A DNA stretch of 64,000 nt from BOG-931 sp963761525 (GTDB lineage Bacteria > Pseudomonadota > Alphaproteobacteria > Rhizobiales > Xanthobacteraceae). The stretch covers positions 372,001 through 436,000 of the forward strand of contig CAVXHG010000006.1 in the NCBI GenBank assembly GCA_963761525.1, read 5' to 3'. Positions 45,066 through 53,215 of this stretch are shown here, piece after piece (within the stretch, counting starts at the first letter, position 1; each line of letters starts with the position of its first letter). The translations under genes and the position numbers were made by a program. The notes beneath the pieces are model-generated. The model was not told where the DNA came from. It searched no databases and was given only the letters and a program-made list of their open reading frames with translations.

Positions 45066-46730
45066 ATGTCCTCGCACAAATTGATGTTGCTGACGTCGGC
45101 TGGCTTGGCCGCACTTTTGCTCGCAACCGCCGCACAGGCGCAGAGCGGCATCGCGCTCACCGGCAAGGTGACTTCCGCGCAAGAGCCCGTGATGGAAGGC
45201 GTATTGGTCAGCGCCAAACCCGACGGCAGCAATATCACCACCACCGTGGTGACCGACGACAAGGGTGTCTACAATTTTCCTGTCGACCGGCTGACGCCCG
45301 GACATTACACCCTGTCGATCCGCGCCGTCGGCTACCGGCTGGACGGTCCGAAAGCGGCCGACGTTGTCGCCGGTGCACCGACCACCACCGACCTCACGCT
45401 TGGCAAATCGACCTCGCTCGCCAATCAGCTGTCCAATGGCGAATGGCTCAACAGCCTGCCCGGCAACGAAAAGCTCAGAGCGGCGCTGACCAATTGCGTC
45501 GGCTGCCACACCCTGCAGCGGATCGTGCAATCGACGCACAACGCCGATGAATTCATGCAGGTGTTCCAGCGGATGGGCAGCTATTCACCCGGCTCAACGC
45601 CGACTTTTCCGCAACCGCTCCAGCCAGGCGGCAACAATTCCGATCGCTCACCTATGCCGAGGCCCATCCAGCAGACGATGGCGGACTACCTTGCCAGCGT
45701 GAACCTGAGCAACGCGGATTCGCTTGAATTCCCGCCCAAGCCATTCCCTCGGCTAACCGGCCGCTCCACTCACGTCATCATCACCGAATACGATCTGCCG
45801 CGCAAAGACGCGCAACCGCATGATGTCGTCATGGCTAAGGACGGCATGATCTGGTACTCGGATTTCAGCCATCAGTTCGTCGGCGAGATGGACCCGGCAA
45901 CCGGCAAGGTCACCGACACTCAAATCCCGACTTTGCGCCCGGATGAGCCGAAGGGTTCGCTCGCGCTCGAGTTCGATCCCAAAGGCGCGCTGTGGATGTC
46001 AGGCATGTATCAGGCCGGCATCTACAAGATTGACACCAAGACCAAGCAAGTCACCGCGTACCCCTATCCCAAAGAGTGGCTCAATCCGACCACGCAGTCC
46101 TCGATGCTGTCAGCGCAGCATGATGACGTCGACGGCAAGGTGTGGACCAACAACCAGGATACCCACCTGGTCTACCGTTTCGATATCAACAGCGGCAAAT
46201 TCGAGGACCTTGGTCAGGCTGTCGACAAAAGCGGCACCCACATCAACGGCTACGGCATGCCGACCGATGCGCAGAACGACTCCTATCAGCTGAACTTTGG
46301 CGGCGCCTCGATCGGCCGCATCGACGCCAAGACCAAGGAAGTGACGATCTGGAAAACGCCGTTGCCGTTCTCGCGGCCGCGCCGTGGCCGGGTCGACGAA
46401 AACAACATTCTATGGTTCGCAGAATACGGCGCCAACGGTATCGGCCGCTTCGACCCGAAGTCCGGCGAGATCAAGGAATGGCAGTTGCCGACACCGTGGA
46501 TGGAGCCCTACGACGTGGTCAAAGCCAAGGACGGCGAAATCTGGACTGGCTCGATGCTCGACGACCGCGTCGCCCGGCTCGATCCCAAGACCGACGACAT
46601 CACCGAATATCAATTGCCGCGCTCGACCAATATCCGCCGCGTCTTCGTCGACGATCGCGGCGAACGGCCGGTGCTTTGGGTCGGCAGCAATCACGGCGCC
46701 TCCATCATCAAGGTCGAGCCGCTGGATTAA
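45066..46730 (+). CDS. Secreted three-part protein: carboxypeptidase-regulatory-like domain, haem c motif, Vgb-like beta-propeller
   Basis: 554 residues. Signal peptide (LMLLTSAGLAALLLATAAQA), a beta-sandwich of the carboxypeptidase regulatory-like/CNA-B type (GKVTSAQEPVMEGVLVSAKP to LSIRAVGYRLDGPKA, about residues 30-110), a CVGCH haem c binding motif (residues 144-148), a linker and then a six-bladed-type propeller with repeated D-x-x-G-x-[IL]-W motifs (KDGMIWYSDF, PKGALWMSGM, ENNILWFAEYGANGIGRFDP, KDGEIWTGSM) like streptogramin lyase. Periplasmic electron transfer or lactone chemistry is possible. It follows the Mo-hydroxylase gene on the same strand by 228 bases. GGAGA precedes ATG 45066. 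Confidence 0.85.
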   Translation: MSSHKLMLLTSAGLAALLLATAAQAQSGIALTGKVTSAQEPVMEGVLVSAKPDGSNITTTVVTDDKGVYNFPVDRLTPGHYTLSIRAVGYRLDGPKAADVVAGAPTTTDLTLGKSTSLANQLSNGEWLNSLPGNEKLRAALTNCVGCHTLQRIVQSTHNADEFMQVFQRMGSYSPGSTPTFPQPLQPGGNNSDRSPMPRPIQQTMADYLASVNLSNADSLEFPPKPFPRLTGRSTHVIITEYDLPRKDAQPHDVVMAKDGMIWYSDFSHQFVGEMDPATGKVTDTQIPTLRPDEPKGSLALEFDPKGALWMSGMYQAGIYKIDTKTKQVTAYPYPKEWLNPTTQSSMLSAQHDDVDGKVWTNNQDTHLVYRFDINSGKFEDLGQAVDKSGTHINGYGMPTDAQNDSYQLNFGGASIGRIDAKTKEVTIWKTPLPFSRPRRGRVDENNILWFAEYGANGIGRFDPKSGEIKEWQLPTPWMEPYDVVKAKDGEIWTGSMLDDRVARLDPKTDDITEYQLPRSTNIRRVFVDDRGERPVLWVGSNHGASIIKVEPLD

Positions 46731-46747
46731 AGCATCGCCGGTATCCG

Positions 46748-48541
46748 TTATTTATCAGTCGCGACGAGATCTTTTCGCCGCATCCTGAAATATGCGATCC
46801 GCGTGTCCTCCGCCGCCCGCGATGTGCGGCGGATATGAAGCAGGTCCTTGCGCGAGACGAGACCGGCAAGGCGCATCGTTCCAGGCTCGACGATCGGCAC
46901 CCGGCCGACGTCCTCGGCGGCCATACGGTCGGCAAGGCGAGAGACCGGCTCGTCCGCATAGCCGACAACGAGGACATCGTCAGACAACCGGTCAGCGAGG
47001 GTTTCGCTGCTCGATGGCCCCTCCCTGCGCCACCGCAGAATGTCCGCTCGGCTCGCCATGCCCACGACTTGCCCCTCCGCGTTTTCGACCGGATAGGATT
47101 TGTGGCGCGGCTCTTCCGTCGAGAAAAAATCGATTGCTTCCTCAAGGCGCATGTCGGCGGGAAGGGTATCGACCTTGACCACCATGACGTCGCGCACACG
47201 AAGCAAGTCGAGCGGATCGATGCTGTATTCGCGCACGACATGCTGGCCGCGCCGGGCAATCTTCTCTGTCAATATAGAGCGCTTGAGCAGCAGTACGGTG
47301 ACGGCATAGGCCGCGCCGGTCGCGATCAGTAGCGGTAGAGCAAGCGCGAAATCACCCGTCAGCTCGATCGCAAACATCACGCCGGTCAGCGGCGACCGCA
47401 TTGTGCCACCCATCATCGCCGCCATGCCGATGAGGGCCCATGTGCCCGTATCGCCGGGCAAGTACTGTCCCTCCAGCCATCCAACGCAACCACCGAAGAT
47501 CAGAAGTGGCGCCAACACGCCGCCCGAGGTTCCGGAAGCCAGTGCGACGATCCAGATCATCGATTTGACGATGAGAATGAGCGTGACCTCCCGCACCGTC
47601 ATATGGTTCGCGAGCAGATCGCCGATCACGTCGTAACCAACGCCGAGCGCTCTTGGCTCAACGAGACCACCCAGACCGACGGCAAGACCGCCGAGCGCGG
47701 GCCACCACATCCAGTGAATGGGCAATAGGCCGAACAAATCTTCGGCTTTGTAGAGCAGCCCGGTGATCAGTCCCGATTGCAGCCCGGCAATAACGCCAAC
47801 GCCAATGCAAATGGGAAGCACTTCTCCGGTCATGACCAGCGCTCCGGAAAACGGAAACAATGGTCCTGATCCGAGAACGAGCGGTCGCAACGCGGCCGCG
47901 AGGGCACATGCCGTGATAACGGGAATAAGGCTGCGTGGCTTCCATTCGAACAGCAGCAGTTCTACAGCCAGCAGCACCGCGGCGACCGGCGTGCCGAACA
48001 CCGCCGTCATCCCGGCAGCCGCGCCCGCGACCAGCAAGGTCTTGCGTTCAGCAGCGCTGACACTGAAGCATTGGGCAAAGAGCGAACCGATGGCGCCGCC
48101 GGTCATGATGATAGGGCCCTCGGCACCGAACGGTCCGCCGGTGCCGATTGAAATCGCCGACGACAGCGGCTTTAGAACCGCGACTGTCGGTGACAAGCGG
48201 CTTTTGCCGATCAGGATTGCTTCAATCGCTTCGGGTATGCCGTGGCCGCGGATCTTCTCGGACCCGAAACGCGCCATCAGCCCGATGATGAGGCCGCCCA
48301 ATGCGGGCACGGCGACCATCCACCAGCCAGCCTTGGCGCCGGCAAGGGAGGTCAATTGCGTGCTGAACGTCTGGAACCAGATTAGGTTGGAAATAAACGC
48401 AATCGCACGCAACAATATCCAGGCCGCGGCAACGCCGCCCGCTCCGACGACACAGGCCATGGCGACCAGAACAAGAACGCGCCCATTCGTGGTGAAATCC
48501 CCTAACCGCACCTGGGGGCTGGCGGAATGCGAACGATGCAA
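46748..48541 (-). CDS. ClC-type chloride channel/antiporter with C-terminal CBS pair
   Basis: About 597 residues. Selectivity-filter motifs: RGHGIPEAIEAILIGKS, GTGGPFGAEGPIIMTGG (gating Glu in GAEGP) and GVLAPLLIFGG; twelve or more membrane stretches. Two CBS domains follow (RVRDVMVVKVDTLPADMRLEEAIDFF and VSRLADRMAAEDVGRVPIVEPG), which usually bind adenine nucleotides. The open frame extends to a TTG at 48637; TTG 48541 with GAGAGG five bases upstream fits the family start better, but the choice is uncertain. Convergent with the propeller gene and divergent from a MarR regulator. Confidence 0.9.
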   Translation of the reverse strand: MHRSHSASPQVRLGDFTTNGRVLVLVAMACVVGAGGVAAAWILLRAIAFISNLIWFQTFSTQLTSLAGAKAGWWMVAVPALGGLIIGLMARFGSEKIRGHGIPEAIEAILIGKSRLSPTVAVLKPLSSAISIGTGGPFGAEGPIIMTGGAIGSLFAQCFSVSAAERKTLLVAGAAAGMTAVFGTPVAAVLLAVELLLFEWKPRSLIPVITACALAAALRPLVLGSGPLFPFSGALVMTGEVLPICIGVGVIAGLQSGLITGLLYKAEDLFGLLPIHWMWWPALGGLAVGLGGLVEPRALGVGYDVIGDLLANHMTVREVTLILIVKSMIWIVALASGTSGGVLAPLLIFGGCVGWLEGQYLPGDTGTWALIGMAAMMGGTMRSPLTGVMFAIELTGDFALALPLLIATGAAYAVTVLLLKRSILTEKIARRGQHVVREYSIDPLDLLRVRDVMVVKVDTLPADMRLEEAIDFFSTEEPRHKSYPVENAEGQVVGMASRADILRWRREGPSSSETLADRLSDDVLVVGYADEPVSRLADRMAAEDVGRVPIVEPGTMRLAGLVSRKDLLHIRRTSRAAEDTRIAYFRMRRKDLVATDK

Positions 48542-48734
48542 GGCAACCTCTCTTCCGTGCGCATCCCATGTAGACGGTGTTGCGCTGCAGCGGATCAATA
48601 TCGCAATGCGAATAGATCGTAATACGACATATTTCAATGGCCTCCATGACTAGACGGCATGACGACGGCAAACCGGAGCAGGTGCGTCCGGAGCCGCTGC
48701 GCGCGGAGTCCAGAAACCGAGAGACGGCGGCTAC

Positions 48735-49133
48735 ATGGCGCTCGCCGGCTTCCGCAGGGCCCTTCGTATTTTCCTGGCCTTCAGTGCGGAGGCCGCGCGG
48801 GACGCAGGCCTGACGCCACAACATCACCAGGCGATTCTCGCTATCCGTGGCCACGCCGGGCCCGACGGCATGACGATTAACGCTCTGGCCGAGCAGTTGC
48901 TGCTGAAGCCGCAAACCGCGGCAGAGCTCGTCGACCGGCTGGAAAAGGCCGGTCTGGCTCGGCGGCAACGCGACAAAAAAGACCGGCGCCGGGTGCTGCT
49001 GGCGCTGACACCGTCAGCCGAAGCCGCTCTCAAAAAGCTGTCGAAAACGCATTTGGCGCAAATCCGCCGCGACGCGCCGAAGCTGATCGAATTGCTGAAA
49101 CAAATCTCGAGCCGGGACGAATGGCAAGATTGA
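48735..49133 (+). CDS. MarR family transcriptional regulator 1
   Basis: 132-residue winged-helix regulator. TPQHHQAILAIRGHAGPDGMTINALAEQLLLKPQTAAELVDRLEKAGL is the helix-turn-helix and RRQRDKKDRRRVLLALTPSAEA the wing. Homologues usually have 10-40 more residues before MALAGFRRALRIF; upstream codons in this frame (RDGGY) look coding but no start codon lies before the stop at 48660, so a short form from ATG 48735 or a lost base further up are both possible. Divergent from the ClC channel gene and followed by DUF1275. Confidence 0.85.
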   Translation: MALAGFRRALRIFLAFSAEAARDAGLTPQHHQAILAIRGHAGPDGMTINALAEQLLLKPQTAAELVDRLEKAGLARRQRDKKDRRRVLLALTPSAEAALKKLSKTHLAQIRRDAPKLIELLKQISSRDEWQD

Positions 49134-49173
49134 TAACAGGGGCCGATAACAAAGCGGCATGATAAAGTCGGCC
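49131..49173. repeat. Degenerate tandem repeat (14-15 bp, three units) after MarR 1 stop
   Basis: TGATAACAGGGGCC (49131), GATAACAAAGCGGCA (49145) and TGATAAAGTCGGCC (49160) run from the MarR stop codon to the DUF1275 start, each unit containing a TGATAA-type stop. Same style as the repeats at 27396 and 52160. Confidence 0.6.
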
Positions 49174-49174
49174 G

Positions 49175-49915
49175 ATGCCCGAACAGCAACCCTATCGGCA
49201 CGTCCCGCTGCAAAAGACGATGCCGGCGCTGTTGAGCTTCGTTGCCGGCTATGTCGACAGCTACACTTACCTCGCACTGTTCGGCCTGTTTGTGGCGCAG
49301 GTCACCGGCAGCTTTGTCATCGCCGGCGCCGAGGTCGTGCAGCATGACGCCGGCGCGATCGGCAAACTGCTCGCGATGCTGGTCTTCATCATTGCTGCCG
49401 CGATGACTGCCGCGCTGATCGCATTGGCGCGCGAGCGCGGCTATGCGCCGATGCCCTGGATGCTGGCACTCGAAGCGGTCCTGCTCGCCGTGTTCGTCGC
49501 GATCATTTTGTTCGGCCCCGATGTGAATGGCGCGAACGACTGGCACGGCATCACTGCCGGATTATTCGCCGCGAGCGCGATGGGCGCGCAAAGCGTGCTG
49601 GTCCGGCTTTTGATGAAAGGCATTCCACAGACCAACGTCATGACCGGCAACATGACGCAACTCGGCATCGCTCTGACTGACATTGTCATGGCGCGGCGCC
49701 AGCTTGCCCGCAGCAGCCACGACAAGGCGGCGATTGCGCAATACCACACGGTCCGCGATCAATTGCTGGTGGTGCTGGCGGTCGCGGCCGGATTTTTGAT
49801 CGGCGCGGCGGCCGGCGCGGTCGCCTTTGTCACGATCGGGGTGCGCGGCGCGCTGCTTGCGGTCGCCATTGTCGTCGCGCTGGCGCTGTGGACGCTGTTT
49901 CACGCGCAGGAATAG
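49175..49915 (+). CDS. DUF1275 (YoaK) family membrane protein
   Basis: 246 residues, about six membrane segments. LLSFVAGYVDSYTYLALFGLFVAQVTGSFVIAGAE at the start and IPQTNVMTGNMTQLGIALTD in the middle are the DUF1275 signatures. Function unknown; sometimes seen beside MarR regulators or transport genes. Starts two bases after the tandem repeat that follows MarR 1, so they are probably cotranscribed. Its 3' end overlaps the C-terminal tail of convergent MarR 2 by 86 bases. Confidence 0.9.
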   Translation: MPEQQPYRHVPLQKTMPALLSFVAGYVDSYTYLALFGLFVAQVTGSFVIAGAEVVQHDAGAIGKLLAMLVFIIAAAMTAALIALARERGYAPMPWMLALEAVLLAVFVAIILFGPDVNGANDWHGITAGLFAASAMGAQSVLVRLLMKGIPQTNVMTGNMTQLGIALTDIVMARRQLARSSHDKAAIAQYHTVRDQLLVVLAVAAGFLIGAAAGAVAFVTIGVRGALLAVAIVVALALWTLFHAQE

Positions 49916-50387
49916 GACGCGGCCCGCTCGGCCGCAGCGGCGCGCGGCTGTGCTCATTGTTCAGATGCACCAGGCGCTTGAGCATCGCCATGAATGCGCT
50001 GCGCTCGCTCGGCTTGAGCGGCGCCAGGATCAGCCGCTGGGTCTCCTGGACCGCCGGCTCGATGTCCCGGATCAGGCGGCGGCCCGAGGCGGTGATGTGC
50101 AACGATTTGGTGCGGCGGTCGGCCGAACCGTTGACCCGCCGGATCAGGCCCTTCTTTTCCAGGCGGCTGACGACGTCGCCGATCGTGGAGCGATCAAGCG
50201 CGATGGCGTTACACAGCGCGGTCTGGTCGAGACCGGGCTGATTGCCGATGGCAACCAGCGCCGCGTATTGCACCGGCGTGAAATCGAACGATTTTGCCTG
50301 ATCGAGGAACAAGGCCAACGCAATCTGCTGCAGCCGGCGAATGAGATGGCCCGGCATGTCCGGAAGGCGATGATCATCGTCTGACAT
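49830..50387 (-). CDS. MarR family transcriptional regulator 2, with basic C-terminal tail
   Basis: 185 residues. The core is normal: DMPGHLIRRLQQIALALFLDQ, FTPVQYAALVAIGNQPGLDQTALCNAIALDRSTIGDVVSRLEKKGL, RRVNGSADRRTKSLHIT and ETQRLILAPLKPSERSAFMAML. After HLNNEH the protein continues about 40 residues (RAPLRPSGPRPIPARE... RRAPRS), Arg/Pro-rich, over the DUF1275 3' end. ATG 50387 or 50402; the frame to 51029 is antisense to the next gene. Divergent from HpaB-type gene 2, with palindromes in between, so it probably controls that gene in response to an aromatic ligand. Confidence 0.9.
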   Translation of the reverse strand: MSDDDHRLPDMPGHLIRRLQQIALALFLDQAKSFDFTPVQYAALVAIGNQPGLDQTALCNAIALDRSTIGDVVSRLEKKGLIRRVNGSADRRTKSLHITASGRRLIRDIEPAVQETQRLILAPLKPSERSAFMAMLKRLVHLNNEHSRAPLRPSGPRPIPARETASTAPARRQWRPQAARRAPRS

Positions 50388-50409
50388 GACGTCGCTCGGC
50401 ATTAATGAC

Positions 50410-50456
50410 GCATGATCTTTTCGGAAAACCGGTGCCCACTTTTCCGGATCATGCTC
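50410..50456. repeat. Dispersed palindromic element, copy 2
   Basis: GCATGATC-TTTTCGGAAAA-CCGGTGCCCAC-TTTTCCG-GATCATGCTC, nearly identical to copy 1 at 31161. It lies between the MarR 2 and HpaB 2 genes and so contributes to their shared control region. Confidence 0.88.
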
Positions 50457-50499
50457 TGGATTCACGCGTTGACGGGCGTCCGGGATTGTCGGTACACTC

Positions 50500-50524
50500 G
50501 ACGATATCGTCAGTATGCTGACGA
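50500..50524. promoter_or_regulatory. Candidate MarR operator: overlapping palindromes
   Basis: GACGATATCGTC (50500-50511) is a perfect 12-bp palindrome and overlaps TCGTCAG-TATG-CTGACGA (50507-50524), a 7-bp inverted repeat. Three GACGA/TCGTC half-sites in 25 bp in the divergent region between MarR 2 and HpaB 2, 71 bases before the HpaB 2 start, fit the size and position of a MarR dimer site. Confidence 0.55.
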
Positions 50525-50594
50525 ATTTTGCGATAAGCAAGCGGAAGCAACAGCGCGGCCCCGAGGAAACGTAAAGCGGAAAACGGAGATCAAA

Positions 50595-52160
50595 ATGTCC
50601 GAGCGTCCCGAGGATATTCTTGCCGGCAAGAACCGGCCGTTCACCGGCGCGGAATACATTGAATCGCTGCGCGATGGCCGAGAGGTCTATATCTACGGCC
50701 AGCGGGTCAAGGACGTCACGACGCATCCGGCGTTCCGCAATGCCGTGGCTTCGATGGCGCAGCTTTACGATGCGTTGCATGACGAGAAGCACAAGGACGT
50801 GCTCACCGCACCGACCGACACCGGCTCGGGCGGCTACACCCACAAATATTTCAAGGTGGCCCGTTCGCGCGAGGATGTGGTCGCGCAACGCGACGCCATC
50901 GCCGACTGGGCGCGCCTTACCTACGGCTGGTCGGGCCGCAGCCCGGACTACAAAGCGGCATTCCTCAACACGCTCGGCGCCAACGCCGATTTCTACGGCA
51001 AGTTCGCCGACAACGCCCGCGCCTGGCACAAGCGCTCACAGGAAGCGGTGCTTTATCTCAATCACGCGCTGGTCAATCCGCCGATCGACCGCAACAAGGC
51101 GGTCGAAGACGTCAAGGACGTCTACATCACCATCCAGAAAGAGACCGACGCCGGCATCTATGTCTCCGGCGCCAAGGTGGTCGCCACCAACTCGGCGCTG
51201 ACCCACTACAACTTCGTCGGCCAGAACATGGGCCAGGAGATCAACGATCCGGCCATGGTGGTGATGTTCATCGCGCCGATGAACACGCCGGGCATCAAGC
51301 TGATCTGCCGGCAATCGTATGAATTCGCCGCCGCCGCCACCGGCTCGCCATGGGATTATCCGCTGACCTCACGCTTCGACGAGAACGACGCGATCTTCGT
51401 GTTCGATAACGCCTTCGTCCCGTGGGAGAACGTCTTCATCCATCGCGATGTGGAGCGGCTGAAGAATTTCTATCCGCGCTCCGGCTTCTTCAATGGCTTC
51501 ACCATGCAGGGCTGCACGCGGCTCGCGGTGAAGCTCGACTTCATCGCCGGACTTTTGTTCAAGGCGGCGCGCGCTACCGGCGTCGAGAGTTTCCGCGGCG
51601 TGCAGGCGCAGATCGGCGAAGTGATCGGCTGGCGCAATCTGTTCTGGTCGCTGACCGACGCCATGGCGATGAATCCGGAGCCGTGGGTCAACGGCGCCGT
51701 GCTGCCGAACGGACGAGCATCGAGCACCTACCGCCTGTTCATGACGGAAGCCTATCCGCAGATCCGCAACATCGTAGAAAAAGTGGTGGCGTCCGGCCTG
51801 ATTTATCTGCCCTCGCATGCGCTCGATTTCAAAAATCCCGATATCGACAAATATCTCGCCAAATATGTGCGCGGCTCAAACGGCATCGACTACAAGGAGC
51901 GTATCAAGATCATGAAGCTGCTGTGGGATGCGATCGGCACCGAATTCGGCGCCCGCCACGAGCTCTATGAGATGAATTATTCCGGCAGCCACGAATTGGT
52001 GCGCATTTTTCCGCTGCAACAGGCGCAGTTCAACGGCCAGCTCAAGCAGATGGAAGCGCTGGTCGACAAGTGCATGTCCGATTACGACGAGAACGGCTGG
52101 AAGAACCCGGCTTACAAAAGCGGCGAGGATATCCGGGTAGCCGGAAAATACTCGCAATAG
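50595..52160 (+). CDS. HpaB-type FADH2-dependent monooxygenase 2
   Basis: 521 residues, same family as the gene at 25935 but clearly divergent. FTGAEYIESLRDGREVYIYGQRVKDVTTHPAFRN opens it; YGWSGRSPDYKAAFLNTLG, DAGIYVSGAKVVATNSALTHYNFVGQ and TSRFDENDAIFVFDNAFVPWENVFIHRDVE are the flavin and substrate regions; GTEFGARHELYEMNYSG is near the end. ATG 50595 has GGAGA five bases upstream. No flavin reductase is next to it; it may use the HpaC-like protein at 27439 or a general one. Likely repressed by divergent MarR 2. Confidence 0.93.
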   Translation: MSERPEDILAGKNRPFTGAEYIESLRDGREVYIYGQRVKDVTTHPAFRNAVASMAQLYDALHDEKHKDVLTAPTDTGSGGYTHKYFKVARSREDVVAQRDAIADWARLTYGWSGRSPDYKAAFLNTLGANADFYGKFADNARAWHKRSQEAVLYLNHALVNPPIDRNKAVEDVKDVYITIQKETDAGIYVSGAKVVATNSALTHYNFVGQNMGQEINDPAMVVMFIAPMNTPGIKLICRQSYEFAAAATGSPWDYPLTSRFDENDAIFVFDNAFVPWENVFIHRDVERLKNFYPRSGFFNGFTMQGCTRLAVKLDFIAGLLFKAARATGVESFRGVQAQIGEVIGWRNLFWSLTDAMAMNPEPWVNGAVLPNGRASSTYRLFMTEAYPQIRNIVEKVVASGLIYLPSHALDFKNPDIDKYLAKYVRGSNGIDYKERIKIMKLLWDAIGTEFGARHELYEMNYSGSHELVRIFPLQQAQFNGQLKQMEALVDKCMSDYDENGWKNPAYKSGEDIRVAGKYSQ

Positions 52161-52193
52161 TGATTCCTATTTGGGCGTGATTCCTACTTAGGC
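52160..52193. repeat. 17-bp tandem repeat between converging stops
   Basis: GTGATTCCTATTTGGGC and GTGATTCCTACTTAGGC are adjacent (52160-52176, 52177-52193). The first begins at the last base of the HpaB 2 stop and the second contains the stop of the convergent hydrolase gene. Confidence 0.85.
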
Positions 52194-53215
52194 TTGAACA
52201 CGTTGCCTTCGAGCCACGCGATCATGCGGTACATGATCTGCTTGTTGTTCTTCTCCAGCGCCATGGTATGGCCGTTGCCGAAAATGCCGTTCTCCGGCAA
52301 CACGTCGACGGTGACGTGCCCGCCGATGGCGGCCATTTCCTTCTGGAATTTTCGTGACGCAGCAACGCGATCCTCGGCGTGATCGCCGATCACGATGTAG
52401 ATCGGAATTTTCGCCAGCACTAAACGCTTGTCGGCGGCAATCTTGTCGAAGGCGTCCACCGACGTCTCGACCGCAAGGATGGCTTTGACTTTATCCGGCC
52501 GCTCGATCGCGGTGAGATAGCCAAGCAGGCCCGACGACGACCAGCTCTGGAAGATCACCGGCTCGCCGATCTTGTCGATCAGCGCGGCATAGGCGGCGAC
52601 GGACTTTTGCGTCTCTTCGGGATCGCGATAGGTACTGACCGTCTGCGGGTAATAATTGTCGGCGAAGGCGACCGGGAATTGCGTGTTCGGATAAGGCTCG
52701 CCGAATTTCGGGCCCCAGCGGAACGTCACCCACGACGACTCGGCGGCGTAGCGATTGATCGCGGGCAGCGCGCTCGGCGGCAGTTTGCCGAGCTTCACCG
52801 CATTGATGGTGCAGATGTCGGTGCCGGAGCGGCCGGTGTTCGGCCGGTCGACGCCATAGACCGGAAAGCCTTCACGCAGGAACAGCGTCAACCAGCCTTC
52901 GCGGCCGTCCGGCGTGGTGTCGTAGAAGCGCGCGGTGTGTCCGCCGCCGGAGTTGAACAAGATCGGATAGGGATAGCGCCGATCGGCGGGATATTGATAA
53001 GTAGCGTAGACGTTGTCGACGGTCACATGACCTGCCGGCCACCGTGTCGAGTTGGGATCTCCGCCATCGTTGGTGGCGCAATCGATCACCCTCCCGCCCG
53101 CCTCCATGCTGCCTTGTTTGGCAATGCGCAGGATCGCTTCCTCGGCGCGCGGCAGGCAGGGCGCCGCAACCAATCCAGCCGCGCAGACGCCTAGAAGTAT
53201 CAGGCACGACCTCAT
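52184..53215 (-). CDS. Secreted alpha/beta hydrolase
   Basis: 343 residues. Signal peptide MRSCLILLGVCAAGLVAAPC, then AEEAILRIAKQGSMEAGGRV. The hydrolase core has PILFNSGGGHTARFYDTTPDG, FPVYGVDRPNTGRSGTD and a nucleophile elbow FQSWSSSGLLGYL (SxSxG in place of GxSxG); acid and base are plausibly in IVIGDHAEDRV and GNGHTMALEKNN. Similar to secreted esterases or bacterial C-C hydrolases of unknown substrate. ATG 53215 is chosen because the signal peptide starts there and GGGGAG lies six bases upstream; the frame to 53524 passes through tandem repeats. Convergent with HpaB 2. Confidence 0.85.
   Translation of the reverse strand: MRSCLILLGVCAAGLVAAPCLPRAEEAILRIAKQGSMEAGGRVIDCATNDGGDPNSTRWPAGHVTVDNVYATYQYPADRRYPYPILFNSGGGHTARFYDTTPDGREGWLTLFLREGFPVYGVDRPNTGRSGTDICTINAVKLGKLPPSALPAINRYAAESSWVTFRWGPKFGEPYPNTQFPVAFADNYYPQTVSTYRDPEETQKSVAAYAALIDKIGEPVIFQSWSSSGLLGYLTAIERPDKVKAILAVETSVDAFDKIAADKRLVLAKIPIYIVIGDHAEDRVAASRKFQKEMAAIGGHVTVDVLPENGIFGNGHTMALEKNNKQIMYRMIAWLEGNVFKPK

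Noticed and set aside
50403..51029. Extension of the MarR 2 frame
   Set aside because: Antisense to HpaB 2 and no homology; the MarR fold starts at MSDDDHRLPDMPGH.
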